Assembly: GCA_002633005.1 (NCBI GenBank)
Contig: NMRA01000403.1
Coordinates: 124,603 to 188,602 of the forward strand
DNA length: 64,000 bases
Direction: 5' to 3'
DNA from: Phoronis australis
Taxonomy: Eukaryota > Phoronida > Phoronidae
Below are positions 1 through 11,234 of this stretch, in pieces (within the stretch, counting starts at the first letter, position 1; every line of letters begins with the position of its first letter). The position numbers were made by a program, and so were the translations under genes. The notes below the pieces were generated by a model, which worked only from the letters and a program-made list of their open reading frames with translations, was not told where the DNA came from and did not search any database.

Positions 1-300
1 GGCAAGCTTGCAGCAATGTGTGCGGCTGGGTTGCAGGAACTGTTCCATATAAGGACATAGAGATGTTTGCTGCAAGCTTGCGGCAAACTTCATTTGCATG
101 GTAAAAGTTTGCTGCATGTTTGCGGCAAGCATGCCGCAAGCTTGCGGCAATGTTTGCGGCTGGGTTGCAGGAAATTTGCATCCACTCTTAGGTCAGAGTT
201 GATTCTTCGTGTTTGCGGCTGGTTTGCAGAAACTTTTGCAGCAAGCTTGCCGCAACTTTGCGGCAAGCTTGTGGCAAGTGTTTGCAGGAAGGCTTTTTTT
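1..300. repeat. Degenerate tandem repeat rich in TTGCGGCAAGCTTGC
   Basis: The first 300 bases repeat variants of 'tgcggcaagcttgcggcaa' and 'tttgcggctgggttgcagga'. The block at 1-47 recurs at about 130-175 and partly at 205-290. Many units are internally palindromic around AAGCTT. The array is cut by the window edge, so its full length is unknown. Open frames on both strands here are products of the repeat, not genes. Confidence 0.75.
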
Positions 301-610
301 GGTATGGGAGGTTCACAAACTTGCCCTAATACAAAACATAGGGATTCACACAAAAACATGAACCAAAATTGCGTGTGCTTTTCAGTATCACAGATATGTT
401 TGTTATTTGGAAAATCTAGTGTCGTATTAGGATTTCTAATGTTTAAAACCAGAAATGGAACAGAAGATTAGCTCATAGTAAAATTGTTTTAATGAGAAAA
501 GCAAATTAAAACGAGAGCACTCGGAGGAGCGACACTTGGCGAAATTATGCGACAACAGGAAGATGGGGAGGAGGACGACGACGATCATGACGATGAAGGC
601 GGAGATTAAC

Positions 611-1210
611 AGCGCTATCAGAAAATCTCAAATAATTCAAAAATTAGATGTCCTAGCGAAAAATGAAAAACTTCTTCTGCAAGCCCGTTCCAAACTCTAT
701 CTAAATCGATAGTTTCGCAACATTCCATAATTTTTTTGAAAAAATTGAAATTTTGCATTTTTTTGAAATTCAAAAGCAAATAACTCGAAAACGGTAAGTC
801 TGAGAAAACATTATCGCAGAACTTTTGAAAGAGCATACCTCAAGGAATCCACATGCAAAAATTCATGTCATTTGCTCTTCCCGTTAAAAATGCGACCGCA
901 GAACGATTGAAAACGGGTGAAAATGCGCCAGAGCCGCCATCTTGAAAGTGACTTCCGGTTAAACAAAATTTTATAAAAGCCAATCAATAGCAACAAACAC
1001 TTGACCAGTTTGAAAATGATTGTTTTGCCAATGCGCCCTCTACCGGAAAAAACGTTTACGGACAGTTATCGAGGTGCGCATGCGCCATTGCCGATATTTC
1101 CGCCATCTTTGACCGGAAGTTATTTACGGCGCAGTTGTAGTGCTTGTGAGCTAATAATAATCATACCAATATTCAGCCCTGCACGTCGAAAAATGCGGCC
1201 TCTATGAGCA
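611..1210 (+). repeat. First copy of a ~600 bp tandem duplication
   Basis: This block starts 'cagcgctatcagaaaatctc' and ends 'aaaatgcggcctctatgagca'. It recurs at 1279-1880 with substitutions and small indels, so the copies are direct repeats separated by about 70 bp. Each copy holds a GCCGCCATCTTG + ACTTCCGG pair (933-958) and the near mirror pair CCGCCATCTT + CCGGAAGT (1100-1120). These resemble YY1 and ETS sites. No transposase or long ORF is visible. Confidence 0.75.
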
Positions 1211-1278
1211 ATGTCTTCAAGGTCTTGTTCAACAGAAGCTAAACCAACATCAGTGCTGCAAGAGCTGTCAACAAAGGA

Positions 1279-1880
1279 ACAGCGCTATCAGAAAATCTCA
1301 AATAATTCAAAAAGTAGACGTCATAGCGAAAAATAGAAAATATCTTCAGAAAGCCCGTCCAAAACTATCTAGATTGATAGTTTCGCGGCATTCCATACAG
1401 TTTTTGAAATAATTGAAATTTTGCGTTTTTTTTAATTCAAAGTCAAATAACTCGAAAACGGTAAGTCTAAGAAAACCGTTATCACAGAACTTTTGAAAGA
1501 GCATACTTCAAGGAATCCACATGCAAAGATTCACATCATTTGCTCTTCCCGTTAAAAAGGCGACAGCAGAACGATTGAAAATGGGTGGAAATGCGCCAGA
1601 GCCGCCATCTTGAAAGTGATTTCCGGTTAAACAAAATTTTATAAAAGCTGATCAGTTGCACGAAACACGTGACCAGTTTGAAAGTGATTGGTTCTCCAAT
1701 GCGCCCTCTACAGGAGAAACCGTTTTTGGCCATATATCGAGGTGCGCATGCACCATTGTCAATATTTCCGCCATCTTTAACCGGAAGTCAACGTTTTTCA
1801 GCACAGTTGTAGCACATATGTTCTATAATAATCGTACTAAGTTTCAGCTCCGTACGTCAAAAAATGCGGCCTCTATGAGC
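1279..1880 (+). repeat. Second copy of the ~600 bp tandem duplication
   Basis: Diverged direct copy of 611-1210. The YY1-like/ETS-like pairs persist: GCCGCCATCTTG at 1601-1612 with a mutated ETS core nearby, then CCGCCATCTT with CCGGAAGT at 1768-1788. No protein is supported. Confidence 0.75.
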
Positions 1881-1885
1881 ATTTG

Positions 1886-3600
1886 AATGTAAAATCGGAA
1901 ACAAAATGGCCGTCACGTCCGCCATTCTGAATCCGATCATGACCAAAAACAATGGGCTTGCAGGACTTTCCAATCTACACTCGTGTGCAAATTTCGTGAG
2001 AATCTGACGAAAATTGCAACCTGTAGAGTGCGAACAAAAAAAAACTTGACGACAGAGCAACATACCAAATAACAACTGCCATCAAGGACAAAGCAGTTTT
2101 TGATGGAGACAAGCTTCCGGCAGCTTTGATTAACGTTTTGACATAACAGAAAAGAATACAGCCAAGCAAAAAATGTGACGAAACAGGACTATGGAGGTTC
2201 ACTTCATTAGTTTTAACAAAAACGAAACAAAGCTTTTAGAAATTCATGGATGCCAAATAACTTCATGTGACAATGCATTTGGCACTCTCTTCACAAATTG
2301 GCAAAGATACGAAAAAGTATGCAGCTCTCGACAACACTCAAATTCTTTTACCATTGTACACCAAACAATTAGTTGCGCAAATTTGATCTCATCTGATTTG
2401 ACAGTAACAAAAACAATTTGATGCACCATATCTTAACTTTTGAAGATATTGTGCCCAATCTAAGGCAAGCAGTTCAAATCAATGATAAAATGAATGTAAA
2501 ACAGTAGACAACATCACAGCATTTGAATCAATTTGCACTAAACAGGTCATCAGGGACACTTGAAAAATGTAAATTTAAAAGCTGCGTTATGAAGTAGTGG
2601 GCATGGTGTGGCATGATGGTCAAATTCACATTGGATGTGATCACACACCAAGTCACGAGGTTTTTTATTGTTGACCTAATTTTCAAATTTGCTTAATTAA
2701 ACTTTGCCTTTGCAAAGGATAGGGTGCCTAACATCACTGCATTTATACCTTTGTCACTGAGAATCAATGGACCTGCAAAAAATGCATCCAAAGTTTGTGT
2801 TCACAAGAGAGACAATAATAATACACTGATGAATTACACAAGATAAGGAAATAAAAGCATGCACTAATATTTTAGTGAGGCAAATTTGGTTGTCAAGTGA
2901 TGGTTACAGTCTAGCATACCCAGCTGAAGACATTATCCTATCTATCAAGCCTATAAGGCTGTTCTGATGGTTCATACAAAAGGGTGACTGTCAAATTTTG
3001 TGATTTCCTAATGTTTGACCACATGAGGCATATTTTTGACTACTGTCATTTTCCACCCATGAAAAGAATATTTTCTGAATTCTCGAAGCCTTTTGTCTTA
3101 CCATGAGTTTTTTGAATTGCAGGCATAAAGACATAAATTTTGTGCTTGAACTACTTTCTAAAGTCCATACACAGAGGCTGATCCAGAATTATACGTTGGG
3201 GGTGTGTCCACAATACATTACTGATCTGTAGACACTATAGACAACCCTTCCACAGGGAGTTTGATGAAAATGGAGCCCTTTCATAGGAGAAGGGGGTCCA
3301 GAATGAAGTCCAGCGAATCCAGACCCCCTCCCTCCTGATCAGTCACTCATCACAAAATACTTTGGATGAATCGCAACTAAGCACCCCCATGTTGGTGCAC
3401 TTATCAGACAGTCCCTGGGCAAAGAAGTTCCCTCACTGTGGCTTGAATCTGAACATGAAAGACTCCTCTATTAGAGCGGGGGAAATTCCAGATTCCACCA
3501 CTGCTGGCTTAAACCACAAAATGTTGAAGCACAATTTTTTAATCTTTCATGAACCAACACATCACTGATAAGCTATGTAGTCTAACAGCAAATGCCATAA
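1886..3600. other. Non-coding stretch, nothing recognised
   Basis: Only short unsupported frames on both strands. I see no RNA gene, no clear terminal repeats and no recognised protein family. It would be downstream sequence or intron for the candidate minus-strand exon at 3635-3794. Confidence 0.4.
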
Positions 3601-3634
3601 GTTTATGATGTAACTGCCAGGTGATATGCCTTAC

Positions 3635-3794
3635 CAATGCGTTCAATTTGTTGTTGCATCATTAACGAATTCCTGTAAGCTCGGCTCCGGCTATGGTGAA
3701 CTCTATACAGTCCGTAGATCAGAAAGCATGCAGCCAAAACCGATAGTACAGCCAGTCGTTTGATGTGGACTGAGCGAAGACTCATAACTTTCAT
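3635..3794 (-). CDS. Possible first coding exon of a type II membrane protein (partial)
   Basis: Reading minus from the ATG at 3794 (an in-frame ATG follows at 3785) gives a basic head, a hydrophobic stretch around LAVLSVLAACFLIYGLY, and a basic luminal stem ending QQQIERI. At 3634 it meets a consensus donor (ATTG|GTAAGG), so the exon ends there although the frame runs on. The pattern of short cytosolic tail, one membrane anchor and stem is that of Golgi glycosyltransferases and sulfotransferases. That is inference from topology only, since no catalytic domain is seen. A TATAAAA lies 90 bp upstream. Later exons would lie left of 3600 or outside the window, and I could not recognise any. A chance ORF remains possible. 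Confidence 0.4.
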
Positions 3795-3883
3795 AGCGAA
3801 TCCTGATTCCCGGGCGGAGATAAGACGAAAATAGAACAGCGAGGCTGGTGAATTTTTGGAGTTTGGACCAGAGACAGTGTTTG

Positions 3884-3890
3884 TTTTATA
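3884..3890 (-). promoter_or_regulatory. Candidate TATA box for the 3794 exon
   Basis: TATAAAA on the minus strand, about 90 bp upstream of the ATG at 3794. This would place transcription start near 3857 with a 5' UTR of about 60 nt. The call depends on the exon being real. Confidence 0.25.
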
Positions 3891-4328
3891 AAGTCTCAAA
3901 TCAGGTCAGTACCTATGAGCCAGCTTCGCTGGTCCAGTTCCTGTCTTGTTAGAAACCGAACAAAACCAAAGACCAGTGGTAGACCTAAACGATGCTGCTC
4001 AGCCACCGCTTCCCAGATCCCGGAGAAGACATCAAATGGCGTAGATAACTTCGACAGATTAACGCATGTTCTCCACTCTAACTACCGTAGAACTGAACAT
4101 GTACAATCATATGAGAATCAAAGTGTCGAAACTGATTCTCCGTTTGCAACGAACCGGTCAACAAGTAGAACACTTGTCAATGCTGTGCTGCCACCTGTCG
4201 GAAGAAATCTTCCGTTGATAGCTTTATTTTCCACAGATTACATAAAGCGGAAATCATTAGCCATGGTAATGCTGGACTTAGAAATAAAATAAAATACAAA
4301 CATGAAAACGAGAAGATAATTACAGAAG

Positions 4329-4467
4329 CAGTGGCGGATTTAGACGGGGGCCCCTAAAATTCTCTCAGATTCCATTTGACAGTTCGCCGGGGTGCGAATG
4401 TCTGACGGGCAAACCCATACTCTGCCCTGTCCTCTGCCCCTGACTAAAAATCTTGGATCCGCCCCTG
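4329..4467. mobile_element. Short element with CAGTGGCGGAT / GGATCCGCCCCTG ends
   Basis: About 139 bp beginning 'cagtggcggatttag' and ending 'cttggatccgcccctg', with a G/C run just inside the left end. The ends are imperfect inverted repeats and recur at 6707-7022, 7328-7641 and 11790-12214. Such ends resemble non-autonomous hAT-type elements. No clean 8 bp target duplication was found, so the superfamily is inference. Confidence 0.5.
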
Positions 4468-5930
4468 AGAAGCTACAGAAATAAGATTACAGGATAATAT
4501 ATATAGAGAAGCTAGTTGCAGATCTTTTGACACATCTTAATTAGCAGACCAGCCTCAGTAATTAGTGCAGACCAGCCTCAACATTTAGCGAGTTTGCACT
4601 CTTTGGCTGCTTACCAAGGCTTTCGCAATCCTTCTGCTATGATTGTTGACGTATAAATTGCCTGCTAGAAATCGCTATAATGTGTAAGTTCAATAGTCTT
4701 TCTATTCGAAAAACACCAAGAGAAGGCTTTGCTCACAATGAACTTCAACATCATAGGTCTATGCTGCTCGGAAGGCAGATCCTCTTGAATCCTAAGCACG
4801 CCTGCCACTGAGCGGTACGTGCACCGAAGAAGGTATCACCTACCCATTTCATTTTCTTTTTTTCTTCTTTTTTTTTGATGCATACTAAATGGATCCGGCT
4901 CATTCGCCAGCATAATCAAGACTGAGGCTTTCTCTAATTTCGCCGTATGAGTCACGTAAAATTAAAATGCAACTACTTCATGTCTTGGCGTTTGTCAGTT
5001 CTAACGTTTCCCTCGTTAGGCGGATTGGAAGGCAGGGTGCCCGTCCCGCGCTGCCCACGCTTTTTCAGAAACGACTAAAACGCCCTCGGCATGTTCAAGT
5101 TGTTTTTGGAGACACAGTTTGGTCATGGGAATGCAACTAAGTAAACCTACATGTCTTTGAGTGTGAAAATCCATTCAGGCATGTATTCTAGTACACATTT
5201 TGGCGCAAGTGGACCCAGGAAAATTGCCCTCTCTAATCAGTCGTTTATTCGTACTCGAGGCCATCGCCCCACACCGACACCGACTGGGTCCATCTGGCAG
5301 CATAAAAATGTGAAGCTCCGGCACTAGGCATAACGTGCATAAACTTCACTTCACCAATCACCCTTTTTATGTTTTGTCCGAGTATTAAAAAATCATTCAA
5401 ATTCAATTTAATTTCATCCTCTAAGTTTTAACGAAAAGTTTCGTTAGACCTAAAATCAACAGTTACTTGGGGGTAGGCTCAATAAGAATTAGGAAAAGAA
5501 ATTCTTTTCCAGCTTAAATCCCGAGATGTTACTGAAGTCATACATGTATAGTGTCGACATTTTTTGTCAAGGAACGGTGTCTAGAATAATGAAAGTTGCT
5601 GGTGTTCCTACATATTTTAGCATTGTAAAACAATAATTAAATACAATGTGATTTTCTTCGTTTAGCATCAGTTTGTCAATGTCAACGTTCACTGTAATCT
5701 TCTACCCCATCCATCTCTAAAATTGGCCTTAACGCAATTTGCCAACTCAAGCCATTTGGGTAAACGATATTTTAATAACTGGTGCAGATATTGACGTAGT
5801 ACTTAATTTGGCAAATTTGAAGACTAAAACAAGCTGGAAGGAGTCAGTCATGACTTGCAGTCTTATTTATGTTGTGGGCGGCGACTTACGACCACTTTTA
5901 AGTGTTAAAACACTTATTTTAAGGCCCTGT
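4468..5930. other. Non-coding stretch, nothing recognised
   Basis: AT-rich sequence with only short frames. A pyrimidine run lies at about 4852-4874. No gene, RNA or terminal repeats could be supported. Confidence 0.35.
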
Positions 5931-5989
5931 CACATCATTACGGGCAGGCCTTGCGTGCTTACATAGTGCGGTCATGGAATTAGCAACAT

Positions 5990-6335
5990 GCAGGAAAATT
6001 TCTACGAGCACAACGCGGAGAGTTGCGTGAGTTTCGCGTGGATCTTGCCTGGTAGACGCATGGAATGTGCATGATTTTTGTGTGTGACTCGTGTGCCAAG
6101 CGCGTGGATGTGGCGCGAGAGCACCGAGACAGCTGCGTGTGTTCACTGGCTGGGGGCCACGCGTGCACTGTAGGCTTCCTGTGCCGCCAGCTGCGTGGAC
6201 TCGCCGCGAAACGTTCGCTCCATGCTCGCAAGATGCCCGCAGCTGACACGCGCTGGCGCAACAAGTCCAAGGAAACTGCCAGGGACTTGCGGCGTTACGA
6301 GACACCTGCATGGACTTCAAGGGCAAACTCACGCA
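5990..6335. repeat. GC-rich, GCGTG-rich island
   Basis: This patch is much richer in GC and CpG than its surroundings and is peppered with GCGTG/CACGC words. It produces overlapping open frames on both strands (up to 137 codons), which looks like composition rather than coding. It follows a 'ggccctgtcacatcattacgggcagg' segment at about 5923, which looks like a transposon end. The right boundary near 6340 is vague. Confidence 0.35.
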
Positions 6336-6706
6336 GCTTATGAGCCATTCTCAATGAATCGCGACAATTCGACTCCTGAGACACTCGATTTTTAATACAA
6401 TATAAATACCGAGCAAGTTTTGAGCATGTAAATGCCAAACAAACTTGTGGATATGTTTGGACTGAAGCATTTTGGAAGCCGAGACTTCTTTGGAGATGGC
6501 TATTGTAATGTGACCTCCTACTAGATTAAAATAAGTTCTGGATCCAGCTTGAAAGAATTTGTGTCATTGATCCGAGGACTTTGGCGAACTTAGAAAATCT
6601 CATTTATCAAAAACGTTGCCGCTCCGGTACAACTCCTCAATTAGGATTAGCAAAAAGACAGTATATTTAATGTAGTGAATGACAGAGAAGTAAGATTTTA
6701 TGATAT

Positions 6707-7022
6707 CAGTGCGGGCAGATTTAGGGGGGAGGCCAAGGGGACTATGCCTCCCCCCCTAAAATTCTACCAGATACCATATGGCAGTTCGGGTGCGAATTGG
6801 TGACTAGCACATGCGCGTAACCAAGGGGCTCGGGACTGAATAAACGAGAATAAACAATGCATAGTCCCTGAACAAACCCCGTTTACCGTTTTTTTTTGGT
6901 CAAAAGGTTCGCAAACTCAAAAATTTGAGACCCCTACATTTTAAGCTGGGCACGCGCATCTGCCGAAATTCTGGTTATTCCTGTGCCTACCCTCAACTCA
7001 AAATCCTGGATCCGCCCCCAGG
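6707..7022. mobile_element. GGATCCGCC-ended element, second copy
   Basis: Starts 'cagtgcgggcagatttagg' with G- and C-runs and ends 'cctggatccgcccccag'. It shares ends and the G-run/C-run interior with the 4329 element but is longer. It is non-coding. Confidence 0.5.
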
Positions 7023-7327
7023 ATATAAAATGGATAATGATGGAAAATTTTCCAGATTATGACGCGTTTTGTATAAAGTTTTCATTTAGACCTTTGATCA
7101 CTACATTTTATGTGCTTAGGAGAGCAATATTGTATGTCTGGATCGGACTGAGATAGAAATTCAAATACTAGAGTTGTGCTAGTCGTCTACCACATTATCC
7201 GGAAGTGCTAAATCAGATAACAAAAATAGAAAGGTATAGATCGATGTATGATCGTAATATGACGAGAAAACCGATCTCACAGGACAAATGGATTTCTGAG
7301 ATGAGTTATGAACTGTGTTTGAAAACC

Positions 7328-7641
7328 ATAGGCGGATTTAGGGGGGAGTGTGCTGTCCCTCCCCCCTTGGCTGCCGCAAGCAAAATGAAACAGCAACAGC
7401 GTGAAGCGTGAGGAAATATTGAGTTCAGCAACTAGGACCAGTAGCGCCGGATGGGGGGCTCAGACCCCAGACCGCGCGGCGGAATCGTGTTCCCGTGTTT
7501 TTTAATCCACCGATAGGTTTTTTAATTTAAACAGAAAGTCCACACCTCCAGCCCCCGCAAATTTCGGGCCGCGACCTGTGCACATACAATCGCGCTTTGC
7601 CCATGTTGGGCCTCCCTTATGGTATCCTAGATCCGCCACTG
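7328..7641. mobile_element. GGATCCGCC-ended element, third copy
   Basis: Starts 'taggcggatttagggggg' and ends 'cctagatccgccactg'. Its interior ('cccccttggctgccgcaag', 'ggggggctcagacccc') recurs at 63760-63920, linking the two ends of the window to one family. Confidence 0.5.
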
Positions 7642-7649
7642 AAAACAGT

Positions 7650-7930
7650 GCACTTAAATGTTTTTAATTTTTTGTATGTTAAATTGAAGTGGTTCCAGTA
7701 TCGACTAGTTCACAGAATATTATGTACAGATTCATATCTTTATAAAATAGGCGTCTCGGAGTCTTCTGCTTGTACATTTTGTCATCAAGCCTCAAAAACT
7801 TTGATACACATGTTTGTACATTGTAACTACGTAGCACTTTGACATTTCTGGTCTAAAAAACAGGCCGTTCCTTTGAACTTTCAACTGTTACCAGTCTGTG
7901 GGGTCTGAAATTTTTAACTATTTTGATACA
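7650..7930 (+). pseudogene. LINE ORF2 C-terminal fragment
   Basis: Frame +1 from about 7650 to 7842 reads a typical end of a non-LTR retrotransposon ORF2: WFQYRLVHRIL, SYLYKIGVSESSACTFC, then H and C residues (LIHMFVHCNYV). This is the cysteine/histidine-rich C-terminus after the reverse transcriptase. A stop follows 'YVAL', and more family-like sequence (HFW) appears beyond it. It is a 5'-truncated dead copy adjoining the short element that ends at 7641. Confidence 0.6.
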
Positions 7931-7939
7931 AACAAGAAG

Positions 7940-8841
7940 CATGCGTGAACACAAGGGGGGGGCCCGCGGGGCTCGAATGAGCCCTCCATTTGGCGAAGTG
8001 GGCAAAAAAGGTCCACGTCAGAGAAACGAAATCTCCGAAAAAAGTAGGAAACGAGACAAAGGTCCACTAAAAAGGCAGGAACTACCAAAATCCGGCGACT
8101 GCACAATCCATAGCTCTAAACGTACCACATTTTTAGGCTGGGTACGCACGTGAAGCTAAGCGAAATATTATCTTTATTAATTGTAGTTAGCTTTTCTCTC
8201 TTTGCTCAAATCCATGTCCTTTCCAGATAATTGGATTTGAAGCCCTTGCTGTCAACCGTTGTGGGCCATCAGAATACGCTCGCTGGATCTTTATACTTGG
8301 TGCTGTTGGTTACAGACCAATTAAATACAACGCTTCGAGATGGAAAATAGCATATCTAATTAATTTACTTTACCAATAGTCATTTTTGCTTACCTAACAT
8401 AATTACATTTTTCATAAGGAGCAAAAAAATTCAACATCGTGTCCACCATTCTGAAGCTTGGTCAACAAGGTTGCTCTGAGAATGTGAGGCAATTCGCTTG
8501 AAATGAAAGTGCTTAACGAGTAATGGGTGGGGCAAAAAGCACTGTTCTGCCACTTTATGCTTTTTTGGGAAAATCATATTTTATACGTTTCCATATTTTT
8601 AGGTGCTCCATACTTTTTTGTACATTTTTGTTGCTGTCCAAGTCGCCAGTCGCCAGTCATTAACATTGGTGATTAACAGAGTCCCTGTAGTGGGTTTTCA
8701 AAAATATCTATAGCCTAGGTTCAGTCAGTCCTGAAGAGCGCCTGTTTCTGTTAGGGTATTAACTAATGCCCTGGGTCAAGAACAGCCTGGAATGTTGTAA
8801 TGGTGACAGTCAATGCAGCGAAATTTTCAAGCTGGTTACAT
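7940..8841. other. Non-coding stretch, nothing recognised
   Basis: Contains a G/C-run at about 7958-7975 and a short direct duplication 'agtcgccagtcgccagtc' near 8640. No supported gene. Confidence 0.35.
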
Positions 8842-9238
8842 CATAGACTATAGTACATTGACCGCCAACTCAGTATATTTTCAATGGACGAAACTGTGAT
8901 CTTACTCATAAGCCGTGACGTCTTTATTCACTAGCGACACCTGGCAAAGTTTTTCAGTCTTCTGTTAAGTACGTCGTCTGCTAATCATAGTCAGCTGTTC
9001 AGTGGTTCGGAGTCAAAAGTACTCACGATACCAACAGTTCTATTATTGGAAGACTTTGGACAGCGATTCAATGCCGAAATTATTATTTTTTTTGTACAGG
9101 ACAGTAAAATAGATACGAGAATTTCCCTTCACAATACACTAACCGGAAACTGAAATTGGTAATTTATGAGAGTGGCGCCTCCTCTAGGATAGTACGCAAG
9201 AAAATGTTGGAGTTGCGAATCTATTGTCTTTTATCTAT
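8842..9238. mobile_element. 0.4 kb internally deleted relative of the THAP element
   Basis: Starts 'catagactatagtac' and ends 'ttgtcttttatctat'. Both flanks read GGTTACAT (8834-8841 and 9239-9246), an 8 bp target duplication. The first ~180 bp match the reverse complement of the right end of the 3.1 kb element at 60572-63652, including sequence around that element's THAP start codon. The last ~220 bp match its left end in reverse complement. This is therefore a non-autonomous deletion derivative in the opposite orientation, diverged by substitutions. Confidence 0.7.
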
Positions 9239-9246
9239 GGTTACAT

Positions 9247-9703
9247 GACAGACCTTGGCACTTGGGTCACGACAACCAACATGTATTAAACCAGTGCAGA
9301 ACGGAGAACATGTACTGGGTTGGATGTTGAATTCTAGTAGTTTTTATTTTGCTTTTGTATTTTTTCTCTGTCTTTGCATTTTTGTGTGTGTGTTTTGTTT
9401 TGTGCGTTTATCTCTGTAAAAAGGGGCAGAAGGCCTAATTACACTGAACAAATTACTGTACTCATACGTTTTTTAACCTGGGTAGGATAACGTCCTACGT
9501 AAAATCTCCAAACCATGGGGTTTCAGAAGCTTGTTGAACATCATTTTGGGGGGCTGGGTGGCGAGGCCTATAGGTCTACTTTCAGCAGTGTATCATTAAT
9601 TAAATAACCATTTGATCCAACGGTCGGAGCAGGCCTCCAATACCTGATTAGTAGCCAATTTTCCACGTAGTTGTATATGCAAGTCGTAATTTAACATGAC
9701 AGA
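9247..9703. other. Non-coding stretch, nothing recognised
   Basis: AT-rich with a T-rich run at about 9340-9420. No terminal repeats or coding signal seen. Confidence 0.3.
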
Positions 9704-10231
9704 ATGCAAGGCTCTGTTGTGCGTGAACAAAATGAGTTAACACAAAATGATTATGACCCTGCAAGCACTATACTGGTACAATTCAACGGGATGCTAATTC
9801 CAGTTGAATTTTTAAACTTCTTAGTCCATTTTCGCAAGAAATGTATCGGCCTACATTTAAATATGGCCTCAGCGTACCTTGACTGCCGGGCAACAAATGC
9901 ACCAGTTGTCAGACATGTTATTTGCACAAATTTCCATATTAGATTCCAACCTTCAAGAACAACGCCCACGGGCGAAATTCATAGTTCAACTACGTCGTTG
10001 TCAATGTACCTTCTGTCAAAAAGTATTCTTTTCGCTTATCGGTGTATAACTGGTCTTAAAGACTCTGCTTGGTGCGCCAGGCGAACACGGAAGCGACTTA
10101 ACTGCCAATTTTTGCCAAACAAGAAATCACTTCGAAACAGAATTCGCAATCGTTTTTATTTGGCATCTGCAAACAATCTAAATCAAGAGTTAGTCTGCGT
10201 ATTCAAGCGGGTAGTAAATCACCATGACTAA
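9704..10231 (+). CDS. Unassigned 175-codon ORF
   Basis: The longest ATG-started frame in the first 16 kb that is neither low-complexity nor repeat-derived. The translation is rich in Asn, Arg and Ser. A basic C-terminal half includes CARRTRKRLNCQFLPNKKSLRNRIRNR. I recognise no domain, signal peptide or membrane span. No acceptor or donor near the ends argues for an exon, and no promoter stands out. In 64 kb of AT-rich DNA, one chance frame of this size is plausible, so this is listed as an open question rather than a gene. Confidence 0.15.
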   Translation: MQGSVVREQNELTQNDYDPASTILVQFNGMLIPVEFLNFLVHFRKKCIGLHLNMASAYLDCRATNAPVVRHVICTNFHIRFQPSRTTPTGEIHSSTTSLSMYLLSKSILFAYRCITGLKDSAWCARRTRKRLNCQFLPNKKSLRNRIRNRFYLASANNLNQELVCVFKRVVNHHD

Positions 10232-10464
10232 CCAAGTACGACCAGAAATATTTAGGAATGAAAATTAACAACAGTATGCGTGATCGATTTAAATTTCCTT
10301 GCACGCCGTCACGACAAGGGAAAAACATGACCCAAAAGGCTTGCGCATTAGATACTGGACCTAGCAAAAGAAACTTACTAGGAACGTTGCTTGGAGCCGA
10401 CGTCGTTGTCAGGTTTGAGAAGGCAGCGCAACTGGCGGTAGATAGCAGCACTGTAAAATAACGC

Positions 10465-11080
10465 TAGCCTTATTAGTCAATTGCATGTTTGTGGCACTAT
10501 GGTGACACTATACTCATCTGTTATTAGGAGCTTTACTCACGAAAAGGAGGAGCGAAATCGGAGGGAAGGTGGTGAACAGGAAGTCGGGGGTTATTCCCCA
10601 ACGCCAACATTCAGGCAAAGCTATATCATATGGCGCTCCCCGAGCTCTAGTCTACAGGACACGCCTAAGGGCTTTACACATTTAAAAAGCCTTTATGCAC
10701 CCCGATTTTATGAGAATAAGGACTAATTCGATGTTTAGTTTTTTTAGCCAACTAAACATTGCGAAATGCAGCTTTACCCACGGAAGATCACCTCATAGTT
10801 ACGATCTGATAATATAATAACTGACACTAGTCCAATGACGATTGCTGTGCAAAACTGAAAATGCTGCCGTTGCAGCCGGAAAGTCGATTTAACTTACGTA
10901 TGAACGCTGGTAACGTCACAATCATTTTCCTGCACCAAGGCGAATTAAGTGGAATCAGTCGTTGCTTCACTATCAATACGACCTTTGTTGCAAAGATTAA
11001 ACTTCTATTTCGTGAATTATCTAATCTTCAAAGTTCCGTCAACTTGAAGAAACGCAGATGCGCGTAGTCGGTGATCGTAA
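10465..11080. other. Non-coding stretch, nothing recognised
   Basis: Short frames only. Nothing else found. Confidence 0.3.
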
Positions 11081-11231
11081 CATGGGTGGCGCACCATAGG
11101 GCGCTGGAGGGGCGGTAGCCCCCTACTTTTTCAGTGCTACGCTGCACATGGTCTATAGGCGATGCACCACAGGGGCCTCAGTGAGGGGGCTTTAGCCTCC
11201 CACATTTTCAGGGCTCAGTGCGCCGCCCATG
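11081..11231. mobile_element. 150 bp MITE-like element with CATGGGTGGCGCA ends
   Basis: Begins 'catgggtggcgcaccat' and ends 'gtgcgccgcccatg', imperfect terminal inverted repeats. The interior has two similar halves ('gcggtagccccctactttttcag', 'gggctttagcctcccacattttcag'). A related fragment lies at 58470-58570 ('catgggcggcgcagcactg'). Non-coding. Confidence 0.55.
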
Positions 11232-11234
11232 AAT

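Noticed and set aside
3915-4292. 125-codon plus-strand frame opposite the candidate 3794 exon
   Set aside because: No recognised domain, no splice or promoter support; Ser/Arg/Asn-rich background composition.
5919-6332. 137-codon minus-strand frame
   Set aside because: Overlaps open frames on the other strand in a GC-rich patch where stop codons are rare; looks compositional.
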